This document shows positions 34,501-47,073 of a DNA stretch of 64,000 bases, in pieces. The notes beneath the pieces were generated by a model, which did not search any database, was not told where the DNA came from, and saw only the letters and a list, made by a program, of their open reading frames with translations. This DNA comes from Chrysomallon squamiferum (Eukaryota > Mollusca > Gastropoda > Neomphalida > Peltospiridae). Every line of letters starts with the position of its first letter. The first letter of the stretch is position 1. The translations under genes and the position numbers were made by a program. Where the stretch lies: NCBI GenBank assembly GCA_012295275.1, contig CM022676.1:13146379-13210378 (forward strand), read 5' to 3'.

Positions 34501-35930
34501 ATATTTTTACTTTTTTTTTTTTTTTTTTTTTTTATTGTGTTATTTATTAAAGGTTATGCATTATCCATTCTTCATTTTGTTTTCTTTCTAAATTAAAATT
34601 ATATTATTATTACAAAATATGTTCTGCTAATATTGCAAACAGAGCAATATCTGATAGCTATATTAATGATGTTTAAGCCTTTGAGAGCAAGCTGCTCTTC
34701 TACAAGATATTAACTATAATTGAGCCTTCAAATCTAGTTAAATTCTTTAGACTGCTTATAAAGATACAACAGGAATAGTATGGCAGCTGTTTTGTTCTAA
34801 TTTTAAATAAAACGATTTTTTGACATTTCATTTTGATAAAATCTATTTATTTTTAAAAATTTTATATGAAAGGAAAAGTATTAATTAAAAAACAAAATAT
34901 ATATATATTGGTTGGCAAGGGTGTTCTTGTACAGTTTTTTCTTTTTCTTCTTCTTCTTTTTTTTTTTTTGGGGTGTAATTATTTTGTATATAATGTAACT
35001 TACTTATAGGCCATCATCGAAAATATTAAAACACACAAGGAATATGACCATGTCACAATTAAAAATTCAAAACGAGTAACATTTTGTTTTGTACTATACA
35101 GTGATACAGTAACGTATACATATGAACTTATACACTATACAGTATAGTGTATAGATCTCGTTTAATTTTTATTGATTTATTTATTATTTTAATTATTGAT
35201 TTAATTGTTTTGGGGTTTTTTTGGCAATCAAATTTATTTCCATCTGCTGTATAAAAACGGAAAAATATTTTTAATGAAAAAAAAAAAGTGATCGATTTAC
35301 AAATCAAAGTGATTTTACACATATTTACACTTGCAGTAACAGCATATATTCAGCATACATAATACAATCGTCACTGCCCTCCGAGTCGCCCAGTCGATAA
35401 TCATAATGTCAACAAAATAAACCACTAATTCTTTAATTTTTCATGTATCGAAGGTTTATATTTTCCAGCTTTGTTACTGATATTTTAAATAAAGACAAAA
35501 TAAAACATGAAAACAACGTAAAGAAAGAAACAGAAACATAAATACAAATTACATACCACGACTGGTTTTCTTAGCTCTTTACTCAGCCGATCCTCGACAA
35601 AATAAATTGGCTTTTTCCTTGTGACCTTCACCTTGCACCCAATTAGTTATGCATTGTCGGCTCAGTCTGTGTGCAATATTACTTAAATGTTTGATCTTTT
35701 AGTATAATCTCAGCACCGAAAGCAGTGATTTTACTAGTCAAATTGGTGTGTGATCTATTCGATCCAGTGATCAACACCGAGAAAATTCTACTTAGGTTTG
35801 TGAATATGTATAATTTATAGGAACAAGGGCTAAAAACTATACAAATTTGAATAATTTTAGTAAATGAACAAGTAAAATCACAGTGGAATACAGATGAACT
35901 ACCAAATTGTATATTAAGAACTAAAGTTTG
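32036..35930. other. no gene seen; possible transposon ends
   Basis: About 32680-32770 contains CGGTAATGGTATTACC and AAATACCGGTTTTCAAACCC, which resemble ends of hAT-type elements I remember, without a transposase. (TA)n lies at about 33954-33971 and 34452-34499, and a T run at 34510-34534. A spliced-looking fragment near 34360-34412 (FPSADPEKHKLLCQLF, stop) is too short to call. Confidence 0.45.
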
Positions 35931-35939
35931 CCTTGAACT

Positions 35940-36315
35940 TGAACTTGAGAATAATGAACGTGCTAATTAGAGCACGCTATTGTGAAGCACGTCTACGACG
36001 GGCACGCTTTCTGACAGGTCAGCAGGCGTGTCCGTCGCAGAAAAGAGTTTTGGGTAAGGAAAGAGATTGGGTTCTCGTTACGATTGCAGGACACAAAGGA
36101 CTTTCCAGCATTTCGGATCGTAACGAGTCGGTTCCGATGTTTCGTAGACGTTATCCACTCCTTGCTGTTTCCAGCACTTGTCTTGCTCGCTGAATGTCTC
36201 GTATTCGTCACCGGGTCCGTGTTGGTTGCGTCCTGTTTGTTTGTTCTGTTCTCGGCTGTTGTTGATGTTTCCTTGTTCTTTTTGGCTGCTTCCTTCTGAT
36301 CCAACACTTCCGAAC
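35940..36315. other. GC-richer unassigned segment beside LINE 3' end
   Basis: Base composition jumps from AT-rich to balanced. Both strands stay open for 80-120 codons. The minus-strand product is Lys/Asn/Thr-rich and low-complexity (KEAAKKNKETSTT). It may be part of another retroelement into which or next to which the LINE inserted. I recognise no domain. Confidence 0.35.
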
Positions 36316-37074
36316 TTTTTTTTTTTTTTTTGGCCAATGGTCTTTTTATTGATTTAAAAGATGCTATAAACACCTGCAACTAAAAAGAATAAGAACATGA
36401 ATGTAGTTAACTTATTTACATTTTTTTTTTTTTTATTTTTTTATTTGGCCAAATACCTTTTAAATGATTTAAAAGATGCTATAAACACCTGAATAAGAAC
36501 ATGAATGTTGTTAACTTATTTACATTTATTATGTACATTTAAAAAAAAAAATAACAGCGTTAGTATTGTCTGAAAATAAGTACGTATGGTACGTTTGGTT
36601 TAGTTTTTAATTATTAATTTAATTGGCTATTCAAATTGATCCGTCAGTCAGCCGATCCATCCATAGATCCATCGGCTGTTCAACCGATCAATCTGTAAGT
36701 CAATAAATTCATTCAATTGTTGTTTGGTTTTGTGTCAAAATGTTTTGGAGCGTGAACTCGATTTTTAGTTCCTCGAATGTGTTGCGTAGTGCTTCTCTTT
36801 TCTTGGCGAAATTTTGACAGTGAAGCAAGTACTGTTTCATTTAGGAGAGTCCACAGCTGCAGTTGGGTGATGTGATATTTGTATCTGATTGCATTTAAGT
36901 TGCTCTAGTAACCAATTCTGACTTTGGTGAGATTGTTGTGTAGTTTGTTTGCGAGTGTGATTTTGGGTGTTTTGGTGAGTGGTTTGATGTTCAAGTGCCA
37001 TTTGTTTTTGGTGTTGTTCCATTTTTTTTGTAACTGTTTGTCGTAGTGTTTGACTGCGATGGAGATACTTTCAT

Positions 37075-37560
37075 TTATTCCGTAGTGTATGTCGGTGCAG
37101 ATGTCTTCGTCTTTAATGTTGAGTGACTCTTTGTGTAACGGTCGGCAAGTTCGTTGCCGATGATGCCGACGTGTGCTGGGAGCCACTCGATGATTAGTTG
37201 TTTGTTGTTGTTTAGTATGTCTTCGTGTAGATGTTGTATTCTGCTGAGTAGGTCTGGTCTGCTGGAATGTCTCGATTGCATGGAAGTGACGGAACTTAGG
37301 CTGTCCGAGAATATGACTGTGTGTTTGTTGTTGTTGTGTTTCACCCACAGCATGGTTCTGATGATGGCGACCAGTTCGGCCGTGTATACCGAAAGGTGAT
37401 TTCTGATACGGCTGAATTGTATGCATGTGGGTTTGTTTGTGTGATCTTGGGCTATGAAGGCGAATCCTACTCTCCTGTTGTCTGGGTTTTTGGATCCGTT
37501 GGTGTAGATGTGCGTGTGTTGTTTGTAGTGGTCGTTTACTGCTGCTAGAAATAGCTTTTT
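37075..37560 (-). pseudogene. LINE RNase H domain
   Basis: Minus-strand signatures: YTNGSKNPDNRRVGFAF (usually TDGS, so the first Asp reads Asn), FSDSLSSVTSMQ, and WLPAHVGIIGNELAD. A frame change lies between the first and second. Presence of RNase H supports the I group over most other LINE clades. Confidence 0.75.
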
Positions 37561-37857
37561 TGAATGGTGGGAACTCTGTTTTGATCAGGAAAGGTGTGTC
37601 TATTGCTGGTTTTGTTTGTGGTATGCCGGCAGTGATATTTCCCCTATTCCTGTTTCCCTTTCGATTTCGCAGGCTGTTGTCGGGAAATTCGATAGTAGTA
37701 GACTATGCGATTTGAAGAGTTGTCCTATTCTTTGTTGGTCGGGGACCAGATCCTTGACTATTTCAGTAGCTGCAGCTTTCTTCTGTATTTAAGTGGTTGG
37801 ATGCTGTTATGTTTGGCAGGTGGCCGATTACTCTGAGGGCGCTGGATTGAATTACGT

Positions 37858-38690
37858 CTAGCTTTTTAAAGAGTGTTCGGGAGAATTCGAGTAAGCCATG
37901 GCTCCATAGTCGAGCCTGGAGAGAATACACGCTCTGTATATCAAAATTAGCGTTGACTCGTTTGCTCCCCAACTGGTTCCAGAAATTAGCTTTAGATGAT
38001 TGAGTGTTTTTGTGCAGTTTGCAATTATGTTGTGTATGTGGCATCGGAAGTTGAGTTGGCTGTCGAATGTCACACCTAAAAATTTGAATGTTTTGGTTTG
38101 TGTTATGACGTTGTTGTCGATGTTTAGTGTGATTTTGTTGTTGTCTGTTTTTTTGTTGAAAAGGAAGCATGTCGTTTTCGAAAGAGAAATCATTATACCC
38201 CATTTCAACGCCCAGTCGTTTACGTAGTTTAGGTCTTTTTGTATTTGTTTCTGTATTGCTGCGGTCGATCTGCCTGCACACCAAAAGGCGCAGTCGTATG
38301 CAAAGAGTGCTGTGTTTATTGGTTCGGTTGGTGGATTTTTTATGTTGTCGTGTTTGTCGAGCGCTGTGACGATGTCGTTGATGTAGATGTTGAAGAGTGT
38401 TGGCGAGATCACGGATCCTTGTGGAATGTCGTTTTCGACTGTCATTTCCTAAAAGATTGGTTGATTGATGTTTGCAGGCGTGTGATCTGGTCGTTTGTGC
38501 TGTGTTTCTTCCTGAAGCCGCTTTGATATTTGCTGATTAAATTGTTGTCGTTTCGATGCTGGCTCAGGTGTGTGTTGATCATCGTTTCCAGTGTTTTGCA
38601 CATGTGTTACGTCAGCGTGATCGGCCTGTAGCTGTTGGGTAGTGAGTGATCTTTGTGTGGTTTGGGCAACCTGAAACATTCAGCGTGTTT
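37858..38690 (-). pseudogene. LINE reverse transcriptase, deleted and mutated
   Basis: The first blocks (LPNSYRPITLT, QSGFRKKHSTNDQI) lie in one frame. The sequence then jumps to IPQGSVISPTLFNIYINDIV in another, so the segment normally holding the first catalytic Asp (motif A) is missing. The second catalytic site reads FAYD instead of FADD. Later blocks (NDWALKWGI, KFLGVTFDSQLNF, SRLDYG) are kept. Confidence 0.8.
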
Positions 38691-38926
38691 CCAGTTTGTT
38701 GGAATCCTACCTGTGGTCCATATTGTTTTACAGAGATCGAGTACGATGAGTATTGTTTCGTCTGGTAGGTGTTATAGTATTCTGTAGCTTATTTTATCTA
38801 GCCCCTTGGCTGTACTTTTCTTGTTTTTGAGGGCATGTTTTAATTCGCTGATGTTGAAGAGTTGATTGTATTTCATGTGTTCTGTGTCTGCGATGTCCTT
38901 ACTTGTGAATGTCAGGCCAGCTGGTT

Positions 38927-39604
38927 TTACTCTATGAAATTTTCGAGGATGATTCCAGGGCTGTCGTCTGTCGAGCCACCCCCATAAGTGTTGTGACAGT
39001 TGAAATCGCCGACTATAATGAGCTTGTTGTTTGTTGCTATCATTTTGTTTAAGTCGTGGGTTTGAATGGTGTGTAGTGCGGGAGTGGGTGGGCTGTATAC
39101 GTTAATTATGTCGATGTTTTGATTGTTGTTGTGTACTGTGATGCTTAATATTTCTACGTTGGCGTGGACGTTGCCTTGGTTCAGCTTGGTGTGTGGAATG
39201 TCTTGTTTGACGAGTGTCATGATGCCTCCCCGGGTGCTTTTGAATCTGTTAACGTAATGACTTTGATACCCGGGAACATTAAAGGATTTTGTTGTTTTGT
39301 TGTGGTGTCCTAGCCATGTTTCTTGTACACATATTACGTCTGGTGTGTTTCCAGTGGAGGCCAGGAAGTGTACGAGTTCCACTCCGTGGCCTGCTGAGTC
39401 GAGGCCTTTAGCGTTCCATTGAAGAGTGGAGAGGCCTGTGTTATTGGTGTGCTTGTCGTGAAAAGTGTGTAAATGGTTGGTACTGTTTGGTGTTGTGTTT
39501 TTTTTTTTTTCATTGTTGTCTTGTGTTTGTGGGATTTCTCTTGTCTGTGTGTAATTTAAGTCTTTTGTCGTCTGTGGATATCTTGAAGCCCAAGCTGTCT
39601 TCAT
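38927..39604 (-). pseudogene. LINE apurinic endonuclease domain
   Basis: The 225-residue frame carries APE signatures: LSTLQWNAKGL, DVICVQETWLG (catalytic Glu), TRGGIMTLVK and LIIVGDFNCHNTYGGG. It ends at a stop right after the domain, where an intact element would read on into RT. Confidence 0.8.
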
Positions 39605-40960
39605 TTATTTGAGTTACCGTATGGTCCAAACTGGAGTCGTCAGTGATGTTTCCTTGGTTGTTTCTGATGTTTTGCAGTTCGATGACAATAATTTTGTGTA
39701 TTTCTGCAAATCTGGCCTCCTTGTCCAGATTGTGTTTTGGTTTGTTGTTGTGGTGGTCGATTTTCTCAATGTTGGTTTTGGTTTTTTCTTCAATTTTCTG
39801 GAATTTTTTGTTAACGTTTCGTAGAAATTTTTTCTCTTCTGTTGTTCGAAGTTGTTGCTCGCTGTTATTTTCGATGGACACATTTTGTAATGCATGTGAT
39901 GCATGTGGACCCTGGCAATTCGCGCACTTTGCCAGAGAACGGCATTGGCTTGAGTTTCTATGGTGATTTCCACCGCAGAAACTGCATGTTAGCGATTTCA
40001 GGTTGTGTCTGTGCGTGCACTGGTTTGCGATGTGACCCCATTTCTGACAGTGGCCGCAAATGGGCAACTGCGGCCTCATTTCTGTCAGTGTGTATCTGTA
40101 CCCATCAGTGGTGATGGTCGTGTTTGTTAGTTTGCTGCTAAACATCAGTGTGGTCCAGTATCTTGGATTTCTCCACATTTCCACAGCGACTAATTTAGTT
40201 TTGTTTCTTCTATTATTTCTTTGTTGAACATCTCAAAGAAATCATGCTTGTCCGCATACGGGTAGTAAAAACCCAAATCTTTGGAGATGTATTTGTGAAT
40301 TGTTGTTTCTTTGGTTTTTGTTGTTTGGGTTGTTGTTGTGTAATGAGTGTTTGTTTTGCGTGAGCAGTGTTTTTCTGGGTTGTGGTGTGGGTGTTTTCTT
40401 TGTTTGTTTGGCGTCAGGGATTATTTTTGGTAATACCCTGACAATAATAACTTCATCACAGATAGTTATGCTGGGAACTATAGCTTTTAGTGATTTTGTA
40501 TCTATTTCGAAATATATTTATTTTCCATTTTGATATTTGTTAACTTTAGTTGTTTTGTCTATGATATGTATTTGCGCTTCTAACAAATATCGCAACTTTT
40601 TTTTCGATGTCTGTGTGGGTTTTTTTGTGGATCGCGATGGTAGCTCGGCGATCAATATGTTTTGTTTTATTCCTTTTTATTGTTTCCCAAATATTTTGAT
40701 CGCTTTCGTTTTCGGTGTCTATGTCGCGTAGCCTCGCCAATATGTGTTAGTATCTGTTAATGATTTTTTTGTTCCGTTGTTTCCTCCAAGTAAGAATGTG
40801 TGTGGTAGGATATGTTGTCGTTTCTCTTTTTTTGTCTCCTGTTACTACTGTTTTTTTCTACGGAGCTAGGGCTCCTGTCCCTCGGTCGTTTAGGAACTGT
40901 AGTTTCCATATCTGAGTCATCAGTCACGGTGCTGTATGTTTGTGTGTGTTTGGTTGCCAT
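39510..40960 (-). pseudogene. LINE ORF1 (gag-like, zinc knuckles), frameshifted
   Basis: ATG at 40960 starts a polar N-terminus with a basic segment (KRPRDRSPSS); the frame then shifts. From 40184 a 224-residue frame holds three cysteine clusters: CGHCQKWGHIANQC (C-x2-C-x4-H-x4-C), CSFCGGNHH...C and CANCQGPH, followed by a charged coiled-coil-like stretch (KKFQKIEEKTKTNIEKI). This is an RNA-binding ORF1 of I/Jockey-type LINEs. Confidence 0.75.
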
Positions 40961-41599
40961 TGAGTAGTGTAATTGTTTTGTTTGTTTTTGTTTTATGTGG
41001 GGTTTCTTTTTTGTTTTTTTAAATAGTTCGATTTTAAATATATAGACAAGTCTATATTAATTTTAAAAAGTCTAAAGCTATCGTAACTCACTTTGAGACA
41101 GAGATAAAGATAAAAGGTATATTTGTTATTTAAGATACCGGAAAGTAAAAGACAAAAGAAGAACAAACAGTAAAAAAGAAAAAAGAAAAGTAATAAGAGT
41201 AACAATAATACAAATACCTACAAATAATATAAATAAGAAACTAAGTCTAAATAAATGAAGAAAATGATACGGTATCTTTAGTTTCTGAATTCCGCTCAGC
41301 AAGCTTCTCTTCCGGGCTTACACCATGTCGAGGTCGACCATCATGGCGGCGAGTCTTGTGAGAATGAAGTTTGCCTGGATGTGATGTTCTTATATATGTA
41401 TCATGCATTAATCTTAAAAGGTTTTAAGATCCTCCTGTCTAATCAATTTCCGATCTTTTTTAATCCACTTCCGATCCAAGCTAGGTTAAATCTGTGGTAT
41501 TACATAAACTACCTGCTATAAACTGACATTTCCTGTTAAAGGAATATACCTATCATTTCTCGTGATTCTCTTATCTTATGCAAACTTTCTAGATTTTAT

Positions 41600-43140
41600 T
41601 TATTACAGAACAGCGTCACAAAGGAGGAATTCTTACCGTTGTTAAAAATACTAACAGTCAAGAACTAGAGCTTACTGTGAACAGCTGCTATAAAGATGTA
41701 CACACCCAACTAACGGCCAGTGGACTACTTCTGGTTGGATATTTCAAAAGGGTTTCTCACCCAGTTAGGGGTACACTACACTGGACAAAAGTGGCAGTTA
41801 AATAGAAGACTGGATGATAGACAACAATCTAATTCTGAGCAAAAATCCAAATGTCAAGCCAACCATATTTTTCAAAATCGTAGATGACAACAAACAAATC
41901 AGATACTGTCATCGCCACAGATGACATCTAAAGAATTTGTCAACGACAGGTAATTGACCTATTAGATGGGAGTGATCATCTACCTGCTGTCTACACACTC
42001 AATATACTGGCAACCAAAAACAAATCACTTCAGTGGAACGACATACAACTAAAACTTATCAAATGACACATATTCAAAGACCCCAGAAACAAGCTCTGCC
42101 AGGAAGCTGATGGCCAAAAGATAAGGCATCAGTGAAGCCATCTGCACGTGAGCAATTAGAAAGAAACACTAAAATAGAACATAAACAAAGCAAGAGTCTA
42201 CAATCAAGAGAAACTATAAAGCTCTGGAAACTGACAAAAGAATTCAGTGAGGACATCCAGTCAAAGTCAAAAGCAACCGGCCATCTTGAAAGACAATGAC
42301 CAGACCTATAACACACTGAACTTCACCAGAGAAAACAGCAAAAGTAAGAAAAAATACCAAGAAGTTATGAAACAAACAACTAATTCTACCACGACGTATC
42401 CCTAATCTTACAGACTCCATCACAAGGTCAAAGAAGAAAGAAATCTTCAGGTAAAGATGGGATATCAAATAAAATAATGGACATCAACAAAATAGCCAAA
42501 GAGAAGGTATTGATGATCTTCAAGCAGTCCTGGAAAAGTGAAATGGATTCCCAGAAAAGATGAGTACTATTTGTTCACCTTACAAAACCTTTTGAAAAGG
42601 TATATAAAGCTTTTGAAAATAAAATAAAACAAAACAAAAACTATATCAAAGAATCCATGATTGGTTTCAAAGCTACTTATTTCAGAGAAAGACACACAAA
42701 CAGTCTGGTAAAATAAAAAGGGAGTCGCACAAGGAAGTCTCATTTCGCCAACTTTAATCGCCATCTCTCAATACACATCTCAAAAGCTATCTTTGCTGAA
42801 ACTCTGGCTCTATGGGCAGCCTCTGAACAATCAACACAGCAAACATCAGCATACAGGATGCCATGAATATATCTCTGAGTTGACAGAAGAGTGGATGGTC
42901 ACTATCCAAAAAAAAATTAAAATTAAAAATTAAAATAAAATAAATAAATATATAAATAAAATAGAAACTGGCCATCTGTTTTTCCCTCTCAACAAAGAAA
43001 GAATAATGTAATGGAAATAAGGGTGGAAAAGGTATAGTTGTCATAAAGAAGTTATCTGGCACAAAATGTAAAGCAAATAATCAGATCCTCACTCAAGCCT
43101 ATTCGACCACATCTAGATTCTGCTTCCACAGCAATAAAAA
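41600..43140 (+). mobile_element. decayed LINE remnant, plus strand
   Basis: Scattered pieces in order: HKGGILTVVK (endonuclease, about 41610), SSGKDGIS (about 42445), a W-x-QSYLFQR piece, GVAQGSLISPTL (RT, about 42723), FAETLALWAASE (in place of the FADD block, about 42790) and RPHLDSASTA (about 43105). The frames are broken by many indels. It is older than, and unlike, the minus-strand LINE beside it. Confidence 0.65.
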
Positions 43141-44342
43141 ACAACAAGTAAATGTGGTAAAAATATAAAATGTGAGCATGTGTGAGCCATGGATATATCT
43201 ACGAGAAACTTTAGGGAAAATGACATCCCTTTGACGGCCAGCGGATTTCCTGATGAGAATACGACTGGAATTCAGAGTATGTCTTTGTGAATGAGGAAGA
43301 AGAAGAAACCACTTCGAATTACAATTAATCATTTGTTTTATAGATGTACTTTTTAAAGCTAGTATGAAATTATATATATTTATCATTTTAATACGTTCGT
43401 TTTTAAATATTTGGGTTATTAAACTATTTTTCAATTTTTCCAAACCGCTATACCATACATTTATAGAAAAATAAGTATTTAGTTGGGGTTGTGTGGCAAT
43501 GTTTCTTTTGGCTATATTTAAGCATTATTAAAGATTGTAAAATTTTATTCTTCATAGTACGGTTATTCTTCCAGTAGACTAAATTTTTTTTTTTTTATAT
43601 TTATTTCTATCTAAATGCACTGAAAATATGTTGCTAATGAGCCGAAACAACTAGCAGAAATTGTAAGCGATCTGCCGTAACAAAACTATTTATATCTGAC
43701 CATTAGCATTAGCGGGCTGCTAACACATTTCCATGGAACTAACCATCAGTCTGTCAGTTATAATACAAAGCATATTTCAATGAATCAGGCCTAAGTTTGG
43801 ATACCAAATTGGTGAAACGGTCCAATATAAAGATATTAGTTAATTTTGTGTGATGTATGAAAGGTTCGAAAAAGCTGGTTAGACATTCTACATCGGTAGT
43901 TAAGTTTAAATTAAAATATTTTCAGGCCTGGTTTTCTTTCATTATCATTTGGAGTAGTTTATTAGGTTTCCATAACAATGGTTAAATCAAGATCCTTTTT
44001 TATTTATTCTTTTTTTTTAAATTTTAATTTGTAACTTAACAACAAATTTTACGTAAGACTACAGTGAAAACTGGTTTTCTTAGGGACGTTTCTAAGCAAA
44101 GCAGTAAAAATTACTTTAAGACAATATAAACAGATTTGCAAGATGGCTTTGTTCAGTTCTGTAATCTGAATCTTTTCATATTATCATGCAACCGTTTATA
44201 CTTTTTATTTATATCTGCGTTAGTTTTAGGTTCATTATACCAGAATATACAATTACTCTAAACTGGCCCGTTTATAATGGTTATAGAAAGCAACTTAATT
44301 ATATTATACTATATCGTATACATGGGAAATGAACCATTTGGA

Positions 44343-44405
44343 TAGAATAGGGGTAGGCAATCTACGGCCTGCGGACTAAATGCAACAATTTACAGAGGGG
44401 GGCAT
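44343..44405. mobile_element. possible hAT-like terminus
   Basis: GGGGTAGGCAATCTACGGCC followed by TGCGGACTAAATGC resembles a common GGGGTGGGCAA...GGCCCGCGG terminal motif I recall from hAT-type elements. No matching inverted end was found in the vicinity. Confidence 0.25.
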
Positions 44406-44459
44406 TAGGAAGTGGTGTCAAGAGATCATAACTGAACGAATATAAGCATCAAAACACCT

Positions 44460-45150
44460 AAAGAAAGCTGGAAGAGCCTATATCCAATGCTTTAACAGAC
44501 TTATGGTAGAAAAACGGTGCAGAAATCTACGATTACAGAAAGAACAGAGGATTTCTATCAGAGCTATACGACAGTGAACAGATACCCCAATTCGCACCGA
44601 TTCGAAAGACACACCCAATATAAAGCCATGGCAGGTTAAAGCAGCGTTAAGAATATGACTATTTAAACAGTGAAACACTAAAGACAACTCGAAGATAGTA
44701 ATATTCTTCAAAAAAGGAAATAATTTTTTTTCAAAAATTACATTTCCATATACTTACTATCAAACATATACAAAAATACTAACAAAGAAACTAGAGAATA
44801 AGATGAATTCAGGCATAGGCACTCAACGACATACCATAACTAAATCAAATAAAGAAGTAGTGAGAATGCTCTTTTCGTCGACTACTTCAAGGCTTTCAAC
44901 TCAGTACAGCATTAGGTAATACGACTCACTTCAAGTACTATGGCTAGAAGATGTGTATACTGCACTCTTGAAAGCATCTACACGAAGAATTTATCGATGA
45001 TTCATCTATAATATTATGAAGAATACAATATAACACAATACAAATAAAGAGAGGTGTATGAGTGGGAGACACCGTATCACCCAAACTGTTACATCAATAC
45101 TTGAGAGCATACCTTAGAAACCTTAACTGGGAAACGAAAGGGGTCATTCC
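44460..45150 (+). mobile_element. RTE-like LINE remnant
   Basis: Pieces: FLSELYDSEQ (about 44548), LLSNIYK / KILTKKLENKM (about 44755-44800), FVDYFKAFNSVQH (about 44875, like FxDxxKAFDSVxH) and KRGV..GDTVSPKLL...LNWETKG (about 45048-45140). The GDTxSPKL and LNWE blocks are typical of the RTE clade. Stops and frameshifts show it is long dead. Confidence 0.65.
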
Positions 45151-45241
45151 ATGTCAAATATATATATATATATATATAAGAGGTGTAATATTTTTAGTTT
45201 AGCAGTAAAAAACACTTGAAATGGTCATACCTGAACATAAA

Positions 45242-45286
<45 letters not shown>

Positions 45287-46250
45287 TATTAATACAAAAA
45301 CAACAACAACAAAACAACAACTACTACTAACAACCAAACAACAAGAAGAAAAAAATGAAAGAAAAAACCCACTTTATTTTGAATTATGCAATAGTTCACT
45401 GCGACGGGCATACGAGTTGTGATGTTAAACATTTAGCAATGTACATATAACAAAACGTAGTCACATTATACCAATGGTACCCTAATGTTTTAGAAAATAG
45501 TGCCAGAGGAAAATATAATTTCTATTAATTGCATATGATACAAAATGAATCTTGGTTTCCTTGATGATTTGTTACAAATTCTGGGGCGGATGATGGGTGA
45601 GTTCCCAATTCTATGGTAAAATCCCCCCCCCTAAAAAAATTATAGTTATGATAAATAATTAATAACAATAAAATAAATAAAATAGAAATCTACACATGTT
45701 TACCCTCTGATGCTCTGGATGATATTCAAACCGAACTGGATGGTTTCCTTATACAGCGGCTATGGCGGCAAGCACTGGCGTTGAGACATCAATGCCAGAA
45801 ACTTTCAATAGACAAACACTGTAAATATTTACATATTGTTTCGGAAACTCCCTTATTTAAAGCATAATCCACCTTGAAATTTGATAATACTTATCAGCAT
45901 GCCTGAATTAATATCTATTTGTCTATCTTCTTATCTATCTATAACAACAACATCACAAATCCAAATATGTTCATGTGTAAATTTGGTTGAGTCATTTCAT
46001 TAATATCTAATGCAGTTTAGACAACAACAACAACAAAGCAATATAATTGAAATATACATTAACTGTGATTTTTAATATAGTATTTTGTCAGTGACAAGTT
46101 AACGAAAATGGCCACAGAACTAAATAGTTCTTAAACAGAAACGTATTAATTTTGTAAATGAAAGCCTATTTTAAAATCTTCTTTTAACGGCTAAACTAGC
46201 AATTAAACACTAATGAAATAACTGGAACACTATACCAAGTACTGTGTATC
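45151..46250. other. intergenic, simple repeats only
   Basis: (AAT)n at 45239-45283 and ACA triplets around 45300-45340 and 46022-46035. No gene recognised. Confidence 0.6.
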
Positions 46251-46254
46251 ATTG

Positions 46255-46345
46255 AGACGAACTCTCGGGCGCGTCGCGCTCAAAGCTGTGACGTGTTTAT
46301 CCGCTTCCCGTTACGTCACTATTTAAGTCGATTCAAATATGTCTG
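46255..46345 (+). promoter_or_regulatory. CpG-dense probable promoter of gene D
   Basis: A short island of CpGs (CGGGCGCGTCGCGCTC) in AT-rich DNA, followed by GTGACGTG and GTTACGTCAC (ATF/CREB-like half sites) and TATTTAAG as a TATA-like box near 46320. It lies about 730 bases upstream of the gene D leader ATG in the right orientation. Function is inferred from composition and motifs. Confidence 0.45.
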
Positions 46346-46475
46346 TCATTTTATGCTAGGGCTCTTGGGTTTTTTTCTTTTACCGTTTGTATGTACGGCT
46401 AAATGGTACTTTTTATAGTACCAGCGAATTCGAAAATTAGCTATCTAAAGGAATGTAAAACAAAATTATTGTTAA

Positions 46476-46691
46476 ATGAGCAAACAAGCCGAAATTGTTT
46501 ACCCTACGAACAATATCTATTTAAATGTCCGTCTGAGCTGTTCTCCGCCACAGGATAGTCGGGCTAACATGCCTCATGCATTAATAGTCATTCAGCTAGT
46601 AAATGTGGCTGACGAAACACACGAAGATGGTCCAGAACGTCGACCAAAATTTCACAGCCACTGTGATATTTTAAATAATAATTCGTTCTAG
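46476..46691 (+). other. 71-codon open frame in gene D 5' region
   Basis: ATG at 46476 encodes a soluble-looking 71-residue peptide (start MSKQAEIVYPTNN). Base composition is more balanced than the surroundings. It could be a 5' UTR exon with an upstream ORF, or a chance frame. Not recognised. Confidence 0.25.
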
Positions 46692-46754
46692 AGTCAAAAC
46701 AACAAATAATAACACAATGTCCAGAACAGAACCTCTTATTTGAAGTTACGAACC

Positions 46755-46787
46755 ACGTACAACAACAACAATAACAATAACAATAAC

Positions 46788-46831
<44 letters not shown>

Positions 46832-46832
46832 T
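46755..46832. repeat. (AAC)n-(AAT)n microsatellite
   Basis: AAC and AAT triplets in a near-perfect run between the short ORF and the gene D leader. Confidence 0.9.
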
Positions 46833-47073
46833 TTCAATATAACAATCCCGTTACCGGTCGAACAGTCAAGGCTAAATTACTATTTTTGAACATATCAGTG
46901 TCACGACAGTTATTTCCCATTCGGCAGAGACCAAGATTTTTACACTGGAGTATATATCATTCCATGATTAGTAATCTTGTTTCTTATTATCGAAATGATT
47001 TTACTGATTGTATTTTATTCATATTTTATTTGAAACATTATTACAAAGCCTTCAATTGTTCAAGTTCCACACA

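Larger units (their letters stand above)
36316..41395 (-). mobile_element. I-like non-LTR retrotransposon (LINE), nearly full length but broken
   Basis: On the minus strand the order is GC-rich 5' leader (about 41395-41290), ORF1 with CCHC knuckles, APE endonuclease, reverse transcriptase, RNase H, 3' UTR and poly(A) at 36331-36316. ORF1 zinc knuckles plus APE plus RT plus RNase H is the layout of the I group. The 3' UTR is duplicated: a segment with GATTTAAAAGATGCTATAAA occurs at about 36350 and 36460, each with an A-tail (T runs at 36316-36331 and 36421-36434). Frameshifts, an RT deletion and changed catalytic residues make it inactive. Confidence 0.8.

Noticed and set aside
37154-40730. 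Plus-strand open frames over the LINE
   Set aside because: The minus-strand frames carry the gag, endonuclease, RT and RNase H motifs; the plus frames are antisense shadows.
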